64,000 bases of DNA from Hyphomonadaceae bacterium (GTDB taxonomy: Bacteria; Pseudomonadota; Alphaproteobacteria; Caulobacterales; Aquidulcibacteraceae). Below the pieces are notes generated by a model. It searched no databases. It was not told the origin of the DNA and saw nothing but the letters and a program-made list of their open reading frames with translations. Location of the stretch: NCBI GenBank assembly GCA_019753175.1, contig JAIELK010000013.1, positions 1 to 64,000 of the forward strand, written 5' to 3'. Shown in pieces: positions 46,940 to 55,042 of this stretch. Each line of letters begins with the position of its first letter. The stretch's first letter is position 1. The translations under genes were made by a program, and so were the position numbers.

Positions 46940-46953
46940 ATACGAATTTGTAT
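46940..46953. promoter_or_regulatory. ATAC-N6-GTAT dyad between DUF2306 and LysR genes
   Basis: ATACGAATTTGTAT is a near-palindrome in the shared 100-bp intergenic region, overlapping the LysR start codon. It fits a LysR-type autoregulatory binding site (T-N11-A type). Confidence 0.4.
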
Positions 46954-47848
46954 GGATCGATCCCTTCAAAGCTTCGACTGGAACCATGCGCGCGCCTTTC
47001 TGACCACGTTGGACAGCGGGTCCCTTTCGGCGGCCGCCCGCATTTTGGGCCAGTCGCAGCCGACCATCGGGCGCCAAATCGCCGAGCTTGAAACCGTTTT
47101 GCGCGTGGCGCTCTTCGAGAAAGCTGGCCGCCGTCTTCTGCCCACGCCCGCCGCCCACGATCTGGCTGACCATGTGCGCACCATGGCGGCGGCCGCCGAG
47201 CGCGCCGCGCTGGCGGCGAGCGGCCATGCCACCGAGATTGATGGGCCGATCACCATCACCTGCAGTCAAGCCGAGGCGGTCTATGTGATGGCGCCCGTGA
47301 TCCAACGGCTTCGCGCGTTGCACCCTGGGATCACGGTCACCCTGCTCGTTTCCAACACGCCAACCGACCTTGCTCGGCGCGAGGCGGATATCGGCATTCG
47401 AAGCTTTGTGGCGGACGACCCCGATCTCATCATCCGCAAGATCAGAGATGATCCGATCCATCTCTATGCTACCGCCGCCTACCTCGAACAGGTCGGGCCG
47501 GTTACATCGCTGGCGGATGTGGCGCATGCGGGATTGATTGGCTTTTCCGGACAGCCCGGCATGGCCGCTGGGCTGCGCGATCTCGGGATACCTGTCACCC
47601 AGGCGAGCTTCCCGATCCAGACCAGCTGCCTGATCACGTACATCGCCTTGGTCCGGCAAGGACTGGGGCTTGGGCTTCTGACGCCGGGCGTGGCGGAGAG
47701 CCAACCGGGGCTGGTGCGGGTGTTTGATGGGCCGCCACTGCTTCAGTCGCCGCTCTGGCTGGCTTGCCACCGGGACCTAAAGACCAGCCGCCGGATCCGG
47801 CTTGTCTACGACTTTTTGGCGGACGAGCTGGCGCGCGCCACGCTCTGA
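46952..47848 (+). CDS. LysR-family transcriptional regulator
   Basis: The 298 residues have a winged HTH in residues 10-68 (FLTTLDSGSLSAAARILGQSQPTIGRQIAELE). The effector-binding domain starts near residue 95 (ITITCSQAEAVYVMAPVIQRL). LysR proteins typically control a divergent gene; here that is the DUF2306 membrane protein. The effector is unknown. It ends 4 bp before a convergent small gene. Confidence 0.92.
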   Translation: MDRSLQSFDWNHARAFLTTLDSGSLSAAARILGQSQPTIGRQIAELETVLRVALFEKAGRRLLPTPAAHDLADHVRTMAAAAERAALAASGHATEIDGPITITCSQAEAVYVMAPVIQRLRALHPGITVTLLVSNTPTDLARREADIGIRSFVADDPDLIIRKIRDDPIHLYATAAYLEQVGPVTSLADVAHAGLIGFSGQPGMAAGLRDLGIPVTQASFPIQTSCLITYIALVRQGLGLGLLTPGVAESQPGLVRVFDGPPLLQSPLWLACHRDLKTSRRIRLVYDFLADELARATL

Positions 47849-47852
47849 GCGA

Positions 47853-48134
47853 TCAAAGCGCCTTTCTGGGCGCGTCGCGCACGCGCGCTGTGTTGCACGC
47901 GCGCGATTCAATCCGACCGCGCCCGCGCGCGTTTAGACTTGCCGTCCCGAGATACGCGCGCCTCTCGACCGCGGCGTGCGTCATTCCGTAATAGTCCGCG
48001 ATCTCGCGCGCGCTGTAGCCGCCGGCTTCGTAGTCGCGCCGCGCCTGCACCCAAGCTTCCTTCGGATGCACGCGGCGTCGATGTTGCGGCGGCGGCCGCT
48101 CTGCTGGGTTTGGTTGTGATTTGGGCTCGTCCAT
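47853..48134 (-). CDS. Small HTH protein, terminase-small-subunit-like
   Basis: ATG 48134 gives 93 residues. The core EAWVQARRDYEAGGYSAREI, then ADYYGMTHAAVERRAYLG, looks like the helix-turn-helix of phage small terminase subunits, where a degenerate spacing of charged and Gly residues precedes a recognition helix. Both flanks are Pro- and Arg-rich. It is divergent from the orphan terminase large-subunit domain, with 21 bp between them, opposite to the usual small-then-large order. It could be a rearranged prophage or GTA remnant, or an independent regulator. Confidence 0.5.
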   Translation of the reverse strand: MDEPKSQPNPAERPPPQHRRRVHPKEAWVQARRDYEAGGYSAREIADYYGMTHAAVERRAYLGTASLNARGRGRIESRACNTARVRDAPRKAL

Positions 48135-48155
48135 GCGCTGTTCCGGGCGGAGGAT

Positions 48156-48659
48156 TTGGCGCGCGCACGCGGCGCGGGTTTGGCGGCGTACGATCGCATT
48201 GTGGTCGGCGTCGATCCCCCGGCCGGCGCGGGTGGCGCGGCCTGCGGCATCGTTGTCGTCGCGCGCGCGGGCAAGCGCTATTTCGTGCTGGACGATTGCT
48301 CGGCGCTGGGGCTCTCGCCGCTGGGCTGGGCGGCGCGGACGCACGCCGCCGCGATCGTGGCCGAAGCCAATCAGGGCGGGGATATGGTGCGCGCGACCTT
48401 GGCGCAGGCGGGCGCGGCGTGTCCAATCCGCCTGGTGCACGCGCGCCGCGGCAAGCGCGTGCGCGCCGAGCCCGCGGCGGCGCTCTATGAGCAAGGGCGC
48501 GTCACCCATTGCGGCGCGTTCGCCGCGCTTGAAGAGGAATTGATGGCGCTGGGCGCAAGCGAGGGCGAGACGCTGCTGGATCGCGCCGACGCGCTGGTGT
48601 GGGCGCTGACCGCTTTGATGGACGGCGGCGGCGCGGGGCCGCGCATCCGACTCTTGTAG
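48156..48659 (+). CDS. Orphan C-terminal nuclease domain of a phage/GTA terminase large subunit
   Basis: The start is TTG 48156, right after GGAGGA; the frame opens after a stop at 48117-48119. The 167 residues match only the RNase H-like nuclease domain: VGVDPPAG (Asp near 20), VAEANQGGD (Glu near 70) and DRADALVWALTALM (Asp near 145). These are the three metal-binding residues. The N-terminal ATPase is absent, so packaging activity is impossible. No portal, protease or capsid genes follow. It is a relic of a prophage or gene transfer agent, or a domain reused for another purpose. Confidence 0.8.
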   Translation: MARARGAGLAAYDRIVVGVDPPAGAGGAACGIVVVARAGKRYFVLDDCSALGLSPLGWAARTHAAAIVAEANQGGDMVRATLAQAGAACPIRLVHARRGKRVRAEPAAALYEQGRVTHCGAFAALEEELMALGASEGETLLDRADALVWALTALMDGGGAGPRIRLL

Positions 48660-48687
48660 CCGTTTGAGCCGCTCTTAAGTAAGCGCC

Positions 48688-49470
48688 ATGAGTCTGGTCC
48701 CCTTGAACCGCGTGTCGCGCCGTCGTCTTCTGGAAGTGCTGGCGGCGGGCGCGGTGCTGGCGCCGCTGGGCGCGTGTTCGGAGAACGCGGCGACAGGCCG
48801 GCGCCAGTTCGTGCTGGTGTCCGACGAGATGCTGGAGCAATTGTCGCAGCAGGCCTGGGCCGAGCTGATGACGCAGACGCCGCGCGTGAGCGACTCAGGC
48901 GTGCAACGGCGACTGGAGGCGATCGGCCAGCGTGTCGCGGATGCGTCAGGACTCCAGAACGTGAATTGGGAGTTCGTGGCCTTCGACAGCCCCGAGGTGA
49001 ACGCGTTCGTGTTGCCGGGCGGGAAGGTCGGCTTCTTCAAAGGTCTGATCGATTTGGCCGAGAGCGATGGCGAGATCGCCGCGGTCATGGGCCATGAGGT
49101 GGGTCACGTCGCCGCGCGCCATGCCGCCGAGCGCTTGAGTCAGCAGCTTGCGGTCAGCGTCGGCGTGCAGGCCGCGTCGATCCTGCTCGAAGAAGAGATG
49201 GGTCAGCACGCTGACGAAGCCGCTGCCGCGCTCGGCATGGGGCTGATGTATGGCGTCATCCTGCCGTACTCGCGCGCGCACGAATTGGAGGCGGATCGGC
49301 TGGGCGTCGATGTCATGAGCCGCGCCGGTTACCAGGGGCGTGACGCTGTGTCCTTCTGGCGGCGAATGATGGAAGCGATTGGCGCACAGGGCGAGCCGTT
49401 GCCGTGGCTGTCGACGCACCCAGCGACGGAAGAGCGGTTGCGTGTTCTCGAAGAGCTGACCAGCGCTTAG
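48688..49470 (+). CDS. Lipid-anchored M48 family metalloprotease
   Basis: The 260 residues start with a twin-arginine-type signal SRRRLLEVLAAGAVLAPLGACS, with lipobox LGAC, suggesting Tat export and lipid anchoring. The zinc motif HEVGH lies near residue 136 and the third ligand in ELEADRLG near 200. A C-terminal LSTHPATEERLRVLEEL motif is typical of BepA/YfgC-like proteases. Such proteases clear damaged outer-membrane proteins. Its stop overlaps the convergent nuclease gene's stop by 4 nt. Confidence 0.9.
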   Translation: MSLVPLNRVSRRRLLEVLAAGAVLAPLGACSENAATGRRQFVLVSDEMLEQLSQQAWAELMTQTPRVSDSGVQRRLEAIGQRVADASGLQNVNWEFVAFDSPEVNAFVLPGGKVGFFKGLIDLAESDGEIAAVMGHEVGHVAARHAAERLSQQLAVSVGVQAASILLEEEMGQHADEAAAALGMGLMYGVILPYSRAHELEADRLGVDVMSRAGYQGRDAVSFWRRMMEAIGAQGEPLPWLSTHPATEERLRVLEELTSA

Positions 49471-50300
49471 TCCGCGAGCACTTCGAGCTGGCTTGAATGC
49501 TCCAAGCACAGCTGCGGCGCATCGCGAAAAACGCCAAGCGGCCCGCGCGCTCGGACACGCTGGCCTTGAAGGCCCGTCAGGGTGGGGCCGTCCCACGCGG
49601 TGAAATTGTCGCCGAATGCAACAAGTGAGAAGGGCGCTTGCTCATCGCCGCCGTCGAGTGTGAGGACGGCGCGGGTTCCGCTGACCGCCGCCTCCGCGAC
49701 GTGGCCCTCGACGATACGATAGGGCGCATCGGCGCGCAGACAGTTTGTATCGCTCGCGATCGCCGCGTCCGATGCAGCGCGCGACGACAACGGCTGATAC
49801 TCAGGTTTCGCCCACAATCCACGTTCTTCACCGCGTGCGCGCGCCTCGATCTGCAGCAGCTCGTCCGCGCGCGCATGATTGCTGCGACGCGGCCGCACGT
49901 AAGCCGCTCCGCGCGCGATAAGTTCATGCTGCAACCAAAACCAACGCCCGCCTTCGCTCTTCACATAGACATGCGCGATCGCGGTTTCCGACGGCGGCTC
50001 GGTTTGATCTTCGCGCGGGCGCGGCGCCCAGCGCCGCTCGCCGCCATAGGCCAGCAACACGTCGCGATGCAGCGCCAGCGCTTCCAGTTCGCCATTGGCT
50101 TGCGAGGCGTAGGCTTGCTCGCCGCGCGGCGCGTCGATCTCCGCCAGAAACACGCGCAGGCCGCTGTCAAGTTCGAGCGTGTCGCCATTGTAAGCGCGCA
50201 CCACGCGGCCTTCCTCGCCGCGCTCCAATTCGCCGATCTGTGGCCCGCAGGCGGCAAGAAAAACAGCCAAGAAAGCCGTCGTCAGGGAACGTGCACGCAC
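49467..50300 (-). CDS. Thermonuclease-like lipoprotein
   Basis: The 277-residue protein begins with a signal peptide and lipobox LAAC. The SNase-like region starts with VVRAYNGDTLELDSGLRVFLAEIDAPRGEQAY, where Asp and Arg correspond to calcium-binding and catalytic positions. RGLWAKPEYQPL closes the module. About 90 residues follow it as a second beta-rich region of unknown type. Thermonucleases cut DNA or RNA outside the cell. Some of the catalytic set (Arg-Glu-Arg) is hard to place, so activity is uncertain. It lies 7 bp after the NTF2-like gene on the same strand. Confidence 0.78.
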   Translation of the reverse strand: MRARSLTTAFLAVFLAACGPQIGELERGEEGRVVRAYNGDTLELDSGLRVFLAEIDAPRGEQAYASQANGELEALALHRDVLLAYGGERRWAPRPREDQTEPPSETAIAHVYVKSEGGRWFWLQHELIARGAAYVRPRRSNHARADELLQIEARARGEERGLWAKPEYQPLSSRAASDAAIASDTNCLRADAPYRIVEGHVAEAAVSGTRAVLTLDGGDEQAPFSLVAFGDNFTAWDGPTLTGLQGQRVRARGPLGVFRDAPQLCLEHSSQLEVLAD

Positions 50301-50307
50301 CCGTTTC

Positions 50308-50724
50308 TCAATCGCAGGTTAGCAGCTGAACGTCGCCGCTTGCTGGCCACATCGAAAAGTGCGTGTGAATGCAGCGCCATGGCGAATCGACAGCATCGCG
50401 AAGCAGGGCGACTGTGCATCGTCCGGCGCGTGGACGCTCGCCCCCCGCATCAACGCCGCGCGACATCCAACGTGCATGAGCGATCGCCATGCCGCCGCAT
50501 TTGGAAATGCGAATGTCGATGTCGGTAGGGTCAAACGAAAAATCCGAGGTTCGCGGCCAAACGACCATCCATTGTCGCTTTACGAGGTCCTCAAGGTTGT
50601 GCGTGCGCTCGGTGACAGTGCCAAAGCCGGATGCCGCTTCGTCGAACAAGGCTCTACCCGCATCAAAGTCGCGCGTGCGGATCGCCCGTTCCCATGCCTG
50701 AAGCCATTCGCGTACGGTTTCCAC
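50308..50724 (-). CDS. NTF2/SnoaL-like protein
   Basis: The 138 residues have the N-terminal helix WLQAWERAIRTRDFDAGRALFDEAA and strands FDPTDIDIRISKCGGMAIAHARWM and CTVALLRDAVDSPWRCIHTHFSMWP typical of SnoaL or DUF4440 proteins. These small cone-shaped folds serve as ketosteroid isomerase-like enzymes or dimerisation domains. No catalytic residues are certain. It lies between the ATP-grasp-like and nuclease genes on the same strand. Confidence 0.75.
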   Translation of the reverse strand: METVREWLQAWERAIRTRDFDAGRALFDEAASGFGTVTERTHNLEDLVKRQWMVVWPRTSDFSFDPTDIDIRISKCGGMAIAHARWMSRGVDAGGERPRAGRCTVALLRDAVDSPWRCIHTHFSMWPASGDVQLLTCD

Positions 50725-50739
50725 TGCTTGCTTCCTCGT

Positions 50740-51714
50740 CTAGGTGGCGGCGGGTGCGCCGTTGAGATGAGAGTCCGCGGGAGGCTGCTTGCTCACGAGC
50801 GCGGCGAATGCGGTCGCTAAACGTTGCTTTACAGCGAACACGGCCTCTCTCCGTGTCGCGTGGGTTTCTTTGAGGAGAGGGTGACGCGGGTTGGTGTTGA
50901 TCTCGAAGACATGGATGCCGCCATCGGACCTCAATCCGAAATCGACGCGCCCGTAGGAAATGCCGGCGAGATCAAACACGCGTCGAATTTCGTCCTGAAA
51001 AGGCGCTGTGTCGATGAAGCGCCGCTCCGTCTCGACGATGTCAGGATGACGCTCGAGCAAGGCAGGAGAGGCGGCCTTAACAAACCAATGGTCGTGGACG
51101 AACCGGTGCCCTGCGATGAGGCTGCCGCCCACTCGGAAGTAGCTGTACTTCACGTATCGTCCGTGCTCGTCACGCACGTCTTCGTATTCCACGGCGACCT
51201 TCCCGTAGAGCGTTTCTCCGTTGCTCTTCATGACCGTAATACGCTCTTGAAGCGCATCTTGAGATACCAGCAGTCGCGGTTCGCCGCCTTTGTCGATGTG
51301 TCCGTTTTCGTAGCGAACGAAGCACGGTAAGCGAACGCGCTCCACTGCGCCGGGCTCATCTAGTCTGACAATGTCTGCGCGGTTGATGCCGGCTTCCTTC
51401 AGCGCCTTCATCAGCTGAAAACGCCGGAGCGCTCCCGGTGGGGTATTGAGCATAAGCGGCGGATTAGCGGACTCGCGCCAGTGCTTGGCGATGGCAGCCC
51501 AGTGATCTTCCTGCTCCGGGCCAATTCGCTCAACATCGCAGAACACGGTTACAGCGCTCGGCGGCTGAGCGGTCCGTCGCAGATTTTTATAGAGAGCGCC
51601 GCGCATTCTCGGTGCGCCGGGAACGGACCACAATCCCTCCAGCGTGCGTGCTGGCCGAAGCGCCGTGAGAAAGGTCACTGCTGTACTGAACGGCTTCCAG
51701 TCCGGAAATCGCAT
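50740..51714 (-). CDS. ATP-grasp-like protein of unknown pathway
   Basis: The ATG at 51714 (GGGGG upstream) is preferred; a GTG at 51759 would add 15 residues. The C-terminal third carries the ATP-grasp metal-site signature GRVDFGLRSDGGIHVFEI followed by NTNP. Upstream are basic strands (YGKVAVEYEDVRDEHGRYV, then KYSYFRVGG) that resemble the second ATP-grasp lobe. ATP-grasp enzymes join a carboxylate to an amine via acylphosphate. The substrate is unknown. It is divergent from the PP-loop ATPase gene. Confidence 0.65.
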   Translation of the reverse strand: MRFPDWKPFSTAVTFLTALRPARTLEGLWSVPGAPRMRGALYKNLRRTAQPPSAVTVFCDVERIGPEQEDHWAAIAKHWRESANPPLMLNTPPGALRRFQLMKALKEAGINRADIVRLDEPGAVERVRLPCFVRYENGHIDKGGEPRLLVSQDALQERITVMKSNGETLYGKVAVEYEDVRDEHGRYVKYSYFRVGGSLIAGHRFVHDHWFVKAASPALLERHPDIVETERRFIDTAPFQDEIRRVFDLAGISYGRVDFGLRSDGGIHVFEINTNPRHPLLKETHATRREAVFAVKQRLATAFAALVSKQPPADSHLNGAPAAT

Positions 51715-51810
51715 GCTTGCCCCCGCGACGGGAATACTCAGAAGCGGGCCGGAAGTCACGGCGAAATGACGGTACTTGCCATAGCGTGCGGGGTCGTTAG
51801 TTCAGTGGCT

Positions 51811-52956
51811 ATGTTTGAGATAACCCCGACAGTCACGGCAAACAGGCTCGAAGTCACGATCACAGGGGCTCCCGAAGCGATTTACTACGAGTGGCAAGGC
51901 CCAATCGCGTTTCCAGTGCCCAGAACTCACGACTTTGCTCTCCTGGCAGCGTTGGCGCCAGCGATGCGTGTGGGCGGCGATGTCTATGTGCACGGAAGGA
52001 TTGACCGGCGTCTGTTGGCCAACGCCGAGAAATTTTCGGAGATTTGGGCAGCTTGGCGACCTGACCTGTACCGCCAGATTCGCATCGCAGCTGCGGAAGA
52101 GCTTGAGCCCTGTTTGCCGAACCCGCAGGCGGGCCATGCCTTTGCGCTTTCCGCAGGTTTAGACAGCGTGTTTTCGCTGATGCAAAACAGCGCTGGCGCC
52201 GACGGCCGCGTCTCGCGGCGCCCGGGAGCTGCGTATCTCATGAACTGGAGGCGCAAGGATTCTCCGGACGACCCATGGTTCGAGCGTGCCCGCAGACAGG
52301 CTCAACGGATCGCTGATCAGCTCGGTGTGCCTTTTTTTGTATGCTCGACCAATTGGCGTTCCTTCAGCGTCAACTTCTATGTTGACCATCCGGTTGGCAT
52401 TATTGCGGCCGCGCATTGTCTCGACGCCATGGCGGCCGGATGCGTTCTCGCCGCCGACGCCATGTACGTTGATGAATACAAGCTTGCGCCATTGGGTAAC
52501 AACCACACCACGAATCCGTTGCTTTCATCGTCCGCCTTCGAGGTGACGAATTATGGCGGGGCGTACCGCCGCATGGAAAAAATGCGCCTGCTCGCGCAGC
52601 GACCCGAGCTGTTGCGTGAAGTCGTCGTGTGTCACGAGCGGCCCGATGACGCCGTCAATTGCGGGCGCTGTGAGAAGTGCGTTCGCAGCGGATTGGAGCT
52701 GTTCGTCGGGACCGGCGCCGTCGAGCCTTTCATGCGATCGTTGCCATCGCCATGGCGGGTTGCCGCTATGAAGCCGATGTCCGAAAGTTCGCTGGTATTC
52801 TGGCGCGACATGATGCGCTCGTGGCGCGACGGTAGGCCGGGTCTGCGCGCCGGGATCGGCGCGCTGATGTGGCGTTCGCAATTGCAGCAGCAACCATTTA
52901 TGCGCGCGCTCAAAGCCGCGGAAATCGCGATCTTCCGACGCCGGAAAGCCGCCTAA
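51811..52956 (+). CDS. PP-loop ATPase-like protein with Zn-binding tail
   Basis: The ATG at 51811 gives 381 residues; an in-frame ATG at 51766 would add 15. The N-terminal about 110 residues form an uncharacterised domain (YYEWQGPIAFPVP, then FALLAALAPAMRVGGDVYVHG). The signature LSAGLDS near residue 115 is a PP-loop ATP pyrophosphatase motif (SGGxDS variant), followed by LGVPFFVCSTNW. NCGRCEKC near 285 could bind zinc. Relatives such as tRNA thiolation or asparagine synthase-like enzymes adenylate a substrate. The pathway here is unknown. Confidence 0.65.
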   Translation: MFEITPTVTANRLEVTITGAPEAIYYEWQGPIAFPVPRTHDFALLAALAPAMRVGGDVYVHGRIDRRLLANAEKFSEIWAAWRPDLYRQIRIAAAEELEPCLPNPQAGHAFALSAGLDSVFSLMQNSAGADGRVSRRPGAAYLMNWRRKDSPDDPWFERARRQAQRIADQLGVPFFVCSTNWRSFSVNFYVDHPVGIIAAAHCLDAMAAGCVLAADAMYVDEYKLAPLGNNHTTNPLLSSSAFEVTNYGGAYRRMEKMRLLAQRPELLREVVVCHERPDDAVNCGRCEKCVRSGLELFVGTGAVEPFMRSLPSPWRVAAMKPMSESSLVFWRDMMRSWRDGRPGLRAGIGALMWRSQLQQQPFMRALKAAEIAIFRRRKAA

Positions 52957-54809
52957 TAGCCCCCGGCGCTGCCGTCCTTGCGCATTTCCGTCGCCGCTTC
53001 GTAGACGCCGTTAGGATTGAGCATCACGGCTTGATAGCCGCCGAAAGTTCCATCCGGCGGCATGATGCGGTGACCGCGTCGTGCGAGTTCCGCTCGAACC
53101 TCGGCAGAAACGCCATTCTCCAATGTCACGAAACCGACGCCATTTGATTGTTCACCGGTCGGCTCGGCGCCGCCGAAGAACCGGTATCGCGCCGCATCGC
53201 CGGCGGCCTGCAAATCGAGGCCATAGTCAACGAGATTGACGATGATCTGCACGTGGCCTTGCGGCTGCATGTCCCCGCCCATGACGCCAAAGGCGAGCCA
53301 CGGCTGATTATCGCGCAGCGCAAATGCTGGAATGATCGTGTGGAAGGGACGACGACCCGGGCGATAACGATTGGGGCCGCCGACAAGAGAAAACTGAGCT
53401 CCCCGGTTTTGCAGCATGAAGCCTAGTCCATCGGGCACAAGCCCCGATCCCATGCCGCGGTAGTTGGACTGGATCAGCGACACCATCATGCCGTCTTTGT
53501 CCGCGGTGGCGAGGTATGTCGTGTCGCCGTCGATGCGCAATTGCGCATGCGGCGGAGGCGGCATCACGCGATCCATCTGGATCAGTGCTCGGCGTTGTTC
53601 GGTGTAGCGATCGGACAGAAGACGGCGCACATCGAAGCGCGTTACCGAAGGGTCTGCGTAGAACCGGGCGCGGTCGGCGAAAGCGAGACGCGTCGCTTCA
53701 ATTTGCGTGTGCAGCGAGTCGGCGGACAAAAACCCCATGCCCCGCAGGTCGAAACCTTCGAGGATGCGCAGGGTCTGCAGCGCAACGACGCCCTGACTGT
53801 TGGGCGGCATTTCGCACACTTCGACATCGCGATACGGCGCACATACAGGGTCGACCCATTCTCCGCTATGGCGCGCAAGATCGTCGTAGCGCAAGGGACC
53901 TCCGATGCGGCGCATGTACGTATCGATTGTCCGCGCGATCTGGCCTCGGTAGAAGCCGTCGCGGCCCTCTCGTGCAAGCCATTCGTAGGTCGCGGCGAGG
54001 TCTGGATTGCGAAAGAGTCCATGACCGTCTGGCATCGGCGAGGCGCCGGGGGCGCAGGCCGGCGCCGGCGCTTCCGGCACGGCAGCGGCGGGATCAAGTT
54101 CGGCGTGTGGAGCGTTGCACCAATAGAGTCTGCGCGCGTTGTCGATTTCCTCGAGCCGACCTGCGGCGTACTCAAGTTCCAGCCGGCGGCGGTTGAGGTT
54201 CCAATACATGGCGATGGTCTGCGGGATCGGCGCGCCGTCGCGCGCGTAGCGGATCGATGGCGCGAGCAGGTCCGCCATCGGCATGCGGCCGAAGCGTCCG
54301 TGTAATGCAAACCAACCATCGACAGCGCCCGGCACAGAAACGGCAAGCGAGCCAAAATTAGGAATGATGTCGGGTGTGCCTTCCGGCTGTTCCGGCGCGC
54401 GCAAGCGGCGCGCTTCGGTCCTGAGATGTGAAAGTGTCAGCCCGCGCGGCGAGCGCCCTGACCCATTGTAGCCGTAGAGGCGCTGCGCGCGCGGGTCCCA
54501 GACGATCACGAAGATATCGCCGCCAATGCCGTTGCCGGTCGGCTCGACCAAGCCAAGCATCGCATTCGCGGCGATCGCTGCGTCGATCGCCGTGCCGCCG
54601 GAGCGCAGTACGTCGATCGCGGTCTGCGTCGCCAACGGATGCGCGGTGGCCGCCGCGCCATTGGCTGCAACCACCGGCGAGCGCGTGGCGAAGCTTTCGC
54701 CGCTGACCCGATCGCCGCGCCCCACGTTGGGATCGCGCGGCGGCGTCTGCGCTGAGGCCGGCGCGGCGAGAAAGATGAGGGCCATTAGTGCGAGTGTTGC
54801 GCGGATCAT
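52953..54809 (-). CDS. ggt: Gamma-glutamyltransferase
   Basis: The 618 residues have a signal peptide (to about ASAQ), then GGTAIDAAIAANAMLGLVEPTGNGIGGDIF typical of GGT large subunits. The catalytic Thr is in GDTTYLATADKDG near residue 428, where the enzyme cleaves itself into two subunits. GSGLVPDGLGFMLQNRGAQFS and GVMGGDMQPQGHVQI follow. GGT hydrolyses gamma-glutamyl bonds of glutathione and peptides in the periplasm. The start has GGAGGGG upstream. It is convergent with the PP-loop gene, the stops overlapping by 4 nt. Confidence 0.94.
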   Translation of the reverse strand: MIRATLALMALIFLAAPASAQTPPRDPNVGRGDRVSGESFATRSPVVAANGAAATAHPLATQTAIDVLRSGGTAIDAAIAANAMLGLVEPTGNGIGGDIFVIVWDPRAQRLYGYNGSGRSPRGLTLSHLRTEARRLRAPEQPEGTPDIIPNFGSLAVSVPGAVDGWFALHGRFGRMPMADLLAPSIRYARDGAPIPQTIAMYWNLNRRRLELEYAAGRLEEIDNARRLYWCNAPHAELDPAAAVPEAPAPACAPGASPMPDGHGLFRNPDLAATYEWLAREGRDGFYRGQIARTIDTYMRRIGGPLRYDDLARHSGEWVDPVCAPYRDVEVCEMPPNSQGVVALQTLRILEGFDLRGMGFLSADSLHTQIEATRLAFADRARFYADPSVTRFDVRRLLSDRYTEQRRALIQMDRVMPPPPHAQLRIDGDTTYLATADKDGMMVSLIQSNYRGMGSGLVPDGLGFMLQNRGAQFSLVGGPNRYRPGRRPFHTIIPAFALRDNQPWLAFGVMGGDMQPQGHVQIIVNLVDYGLDLQAAGDAARYRFFGGAEPTGEQSNGVGFVTLENGVSAEVRAELARRGHRIMPPDGTFGGYQAVMLNPNGVYEAATEMRKDGSAGGY

Positions 54810-54856
54810 TCACCCCTCCCGACATTGTGGCGACCCGAAGCTCGCAGAGCGTAGGG

Positions 54857-54933
54857 TGGCGGCTCCGGAGGGAGTCGAACCCCCGACCGTGTCCTTAGGA
54901 CGGACCCGCTCTATCCAGCTGAGCTACGGAGCC
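54857..54933 (-). tRNA. tRNA-Arg (CCT)
   Basis: Read on the minus strand, the acceptor GGCTCCG pairs with CGGAGCC, then discriminator G and encoded CCA. The anticodon loop is GTCCTAA with anticodon CCT. D- and T-arms are intact. The gene is 77 nt and lies in the gap between ggt and the RCK-RyR gene. Confidence 0.93.
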
Positions 54934-55042
54934 AACGCCAGCGGCAACAGCTAGGAAATCAGCCGCGCGGGTGCAACCGGAATGCGCGCAGGCTTTACCC
55001 GCATGAACGGCGAGCCCATCATGGGCGCCAGGGGAGAAGCTC

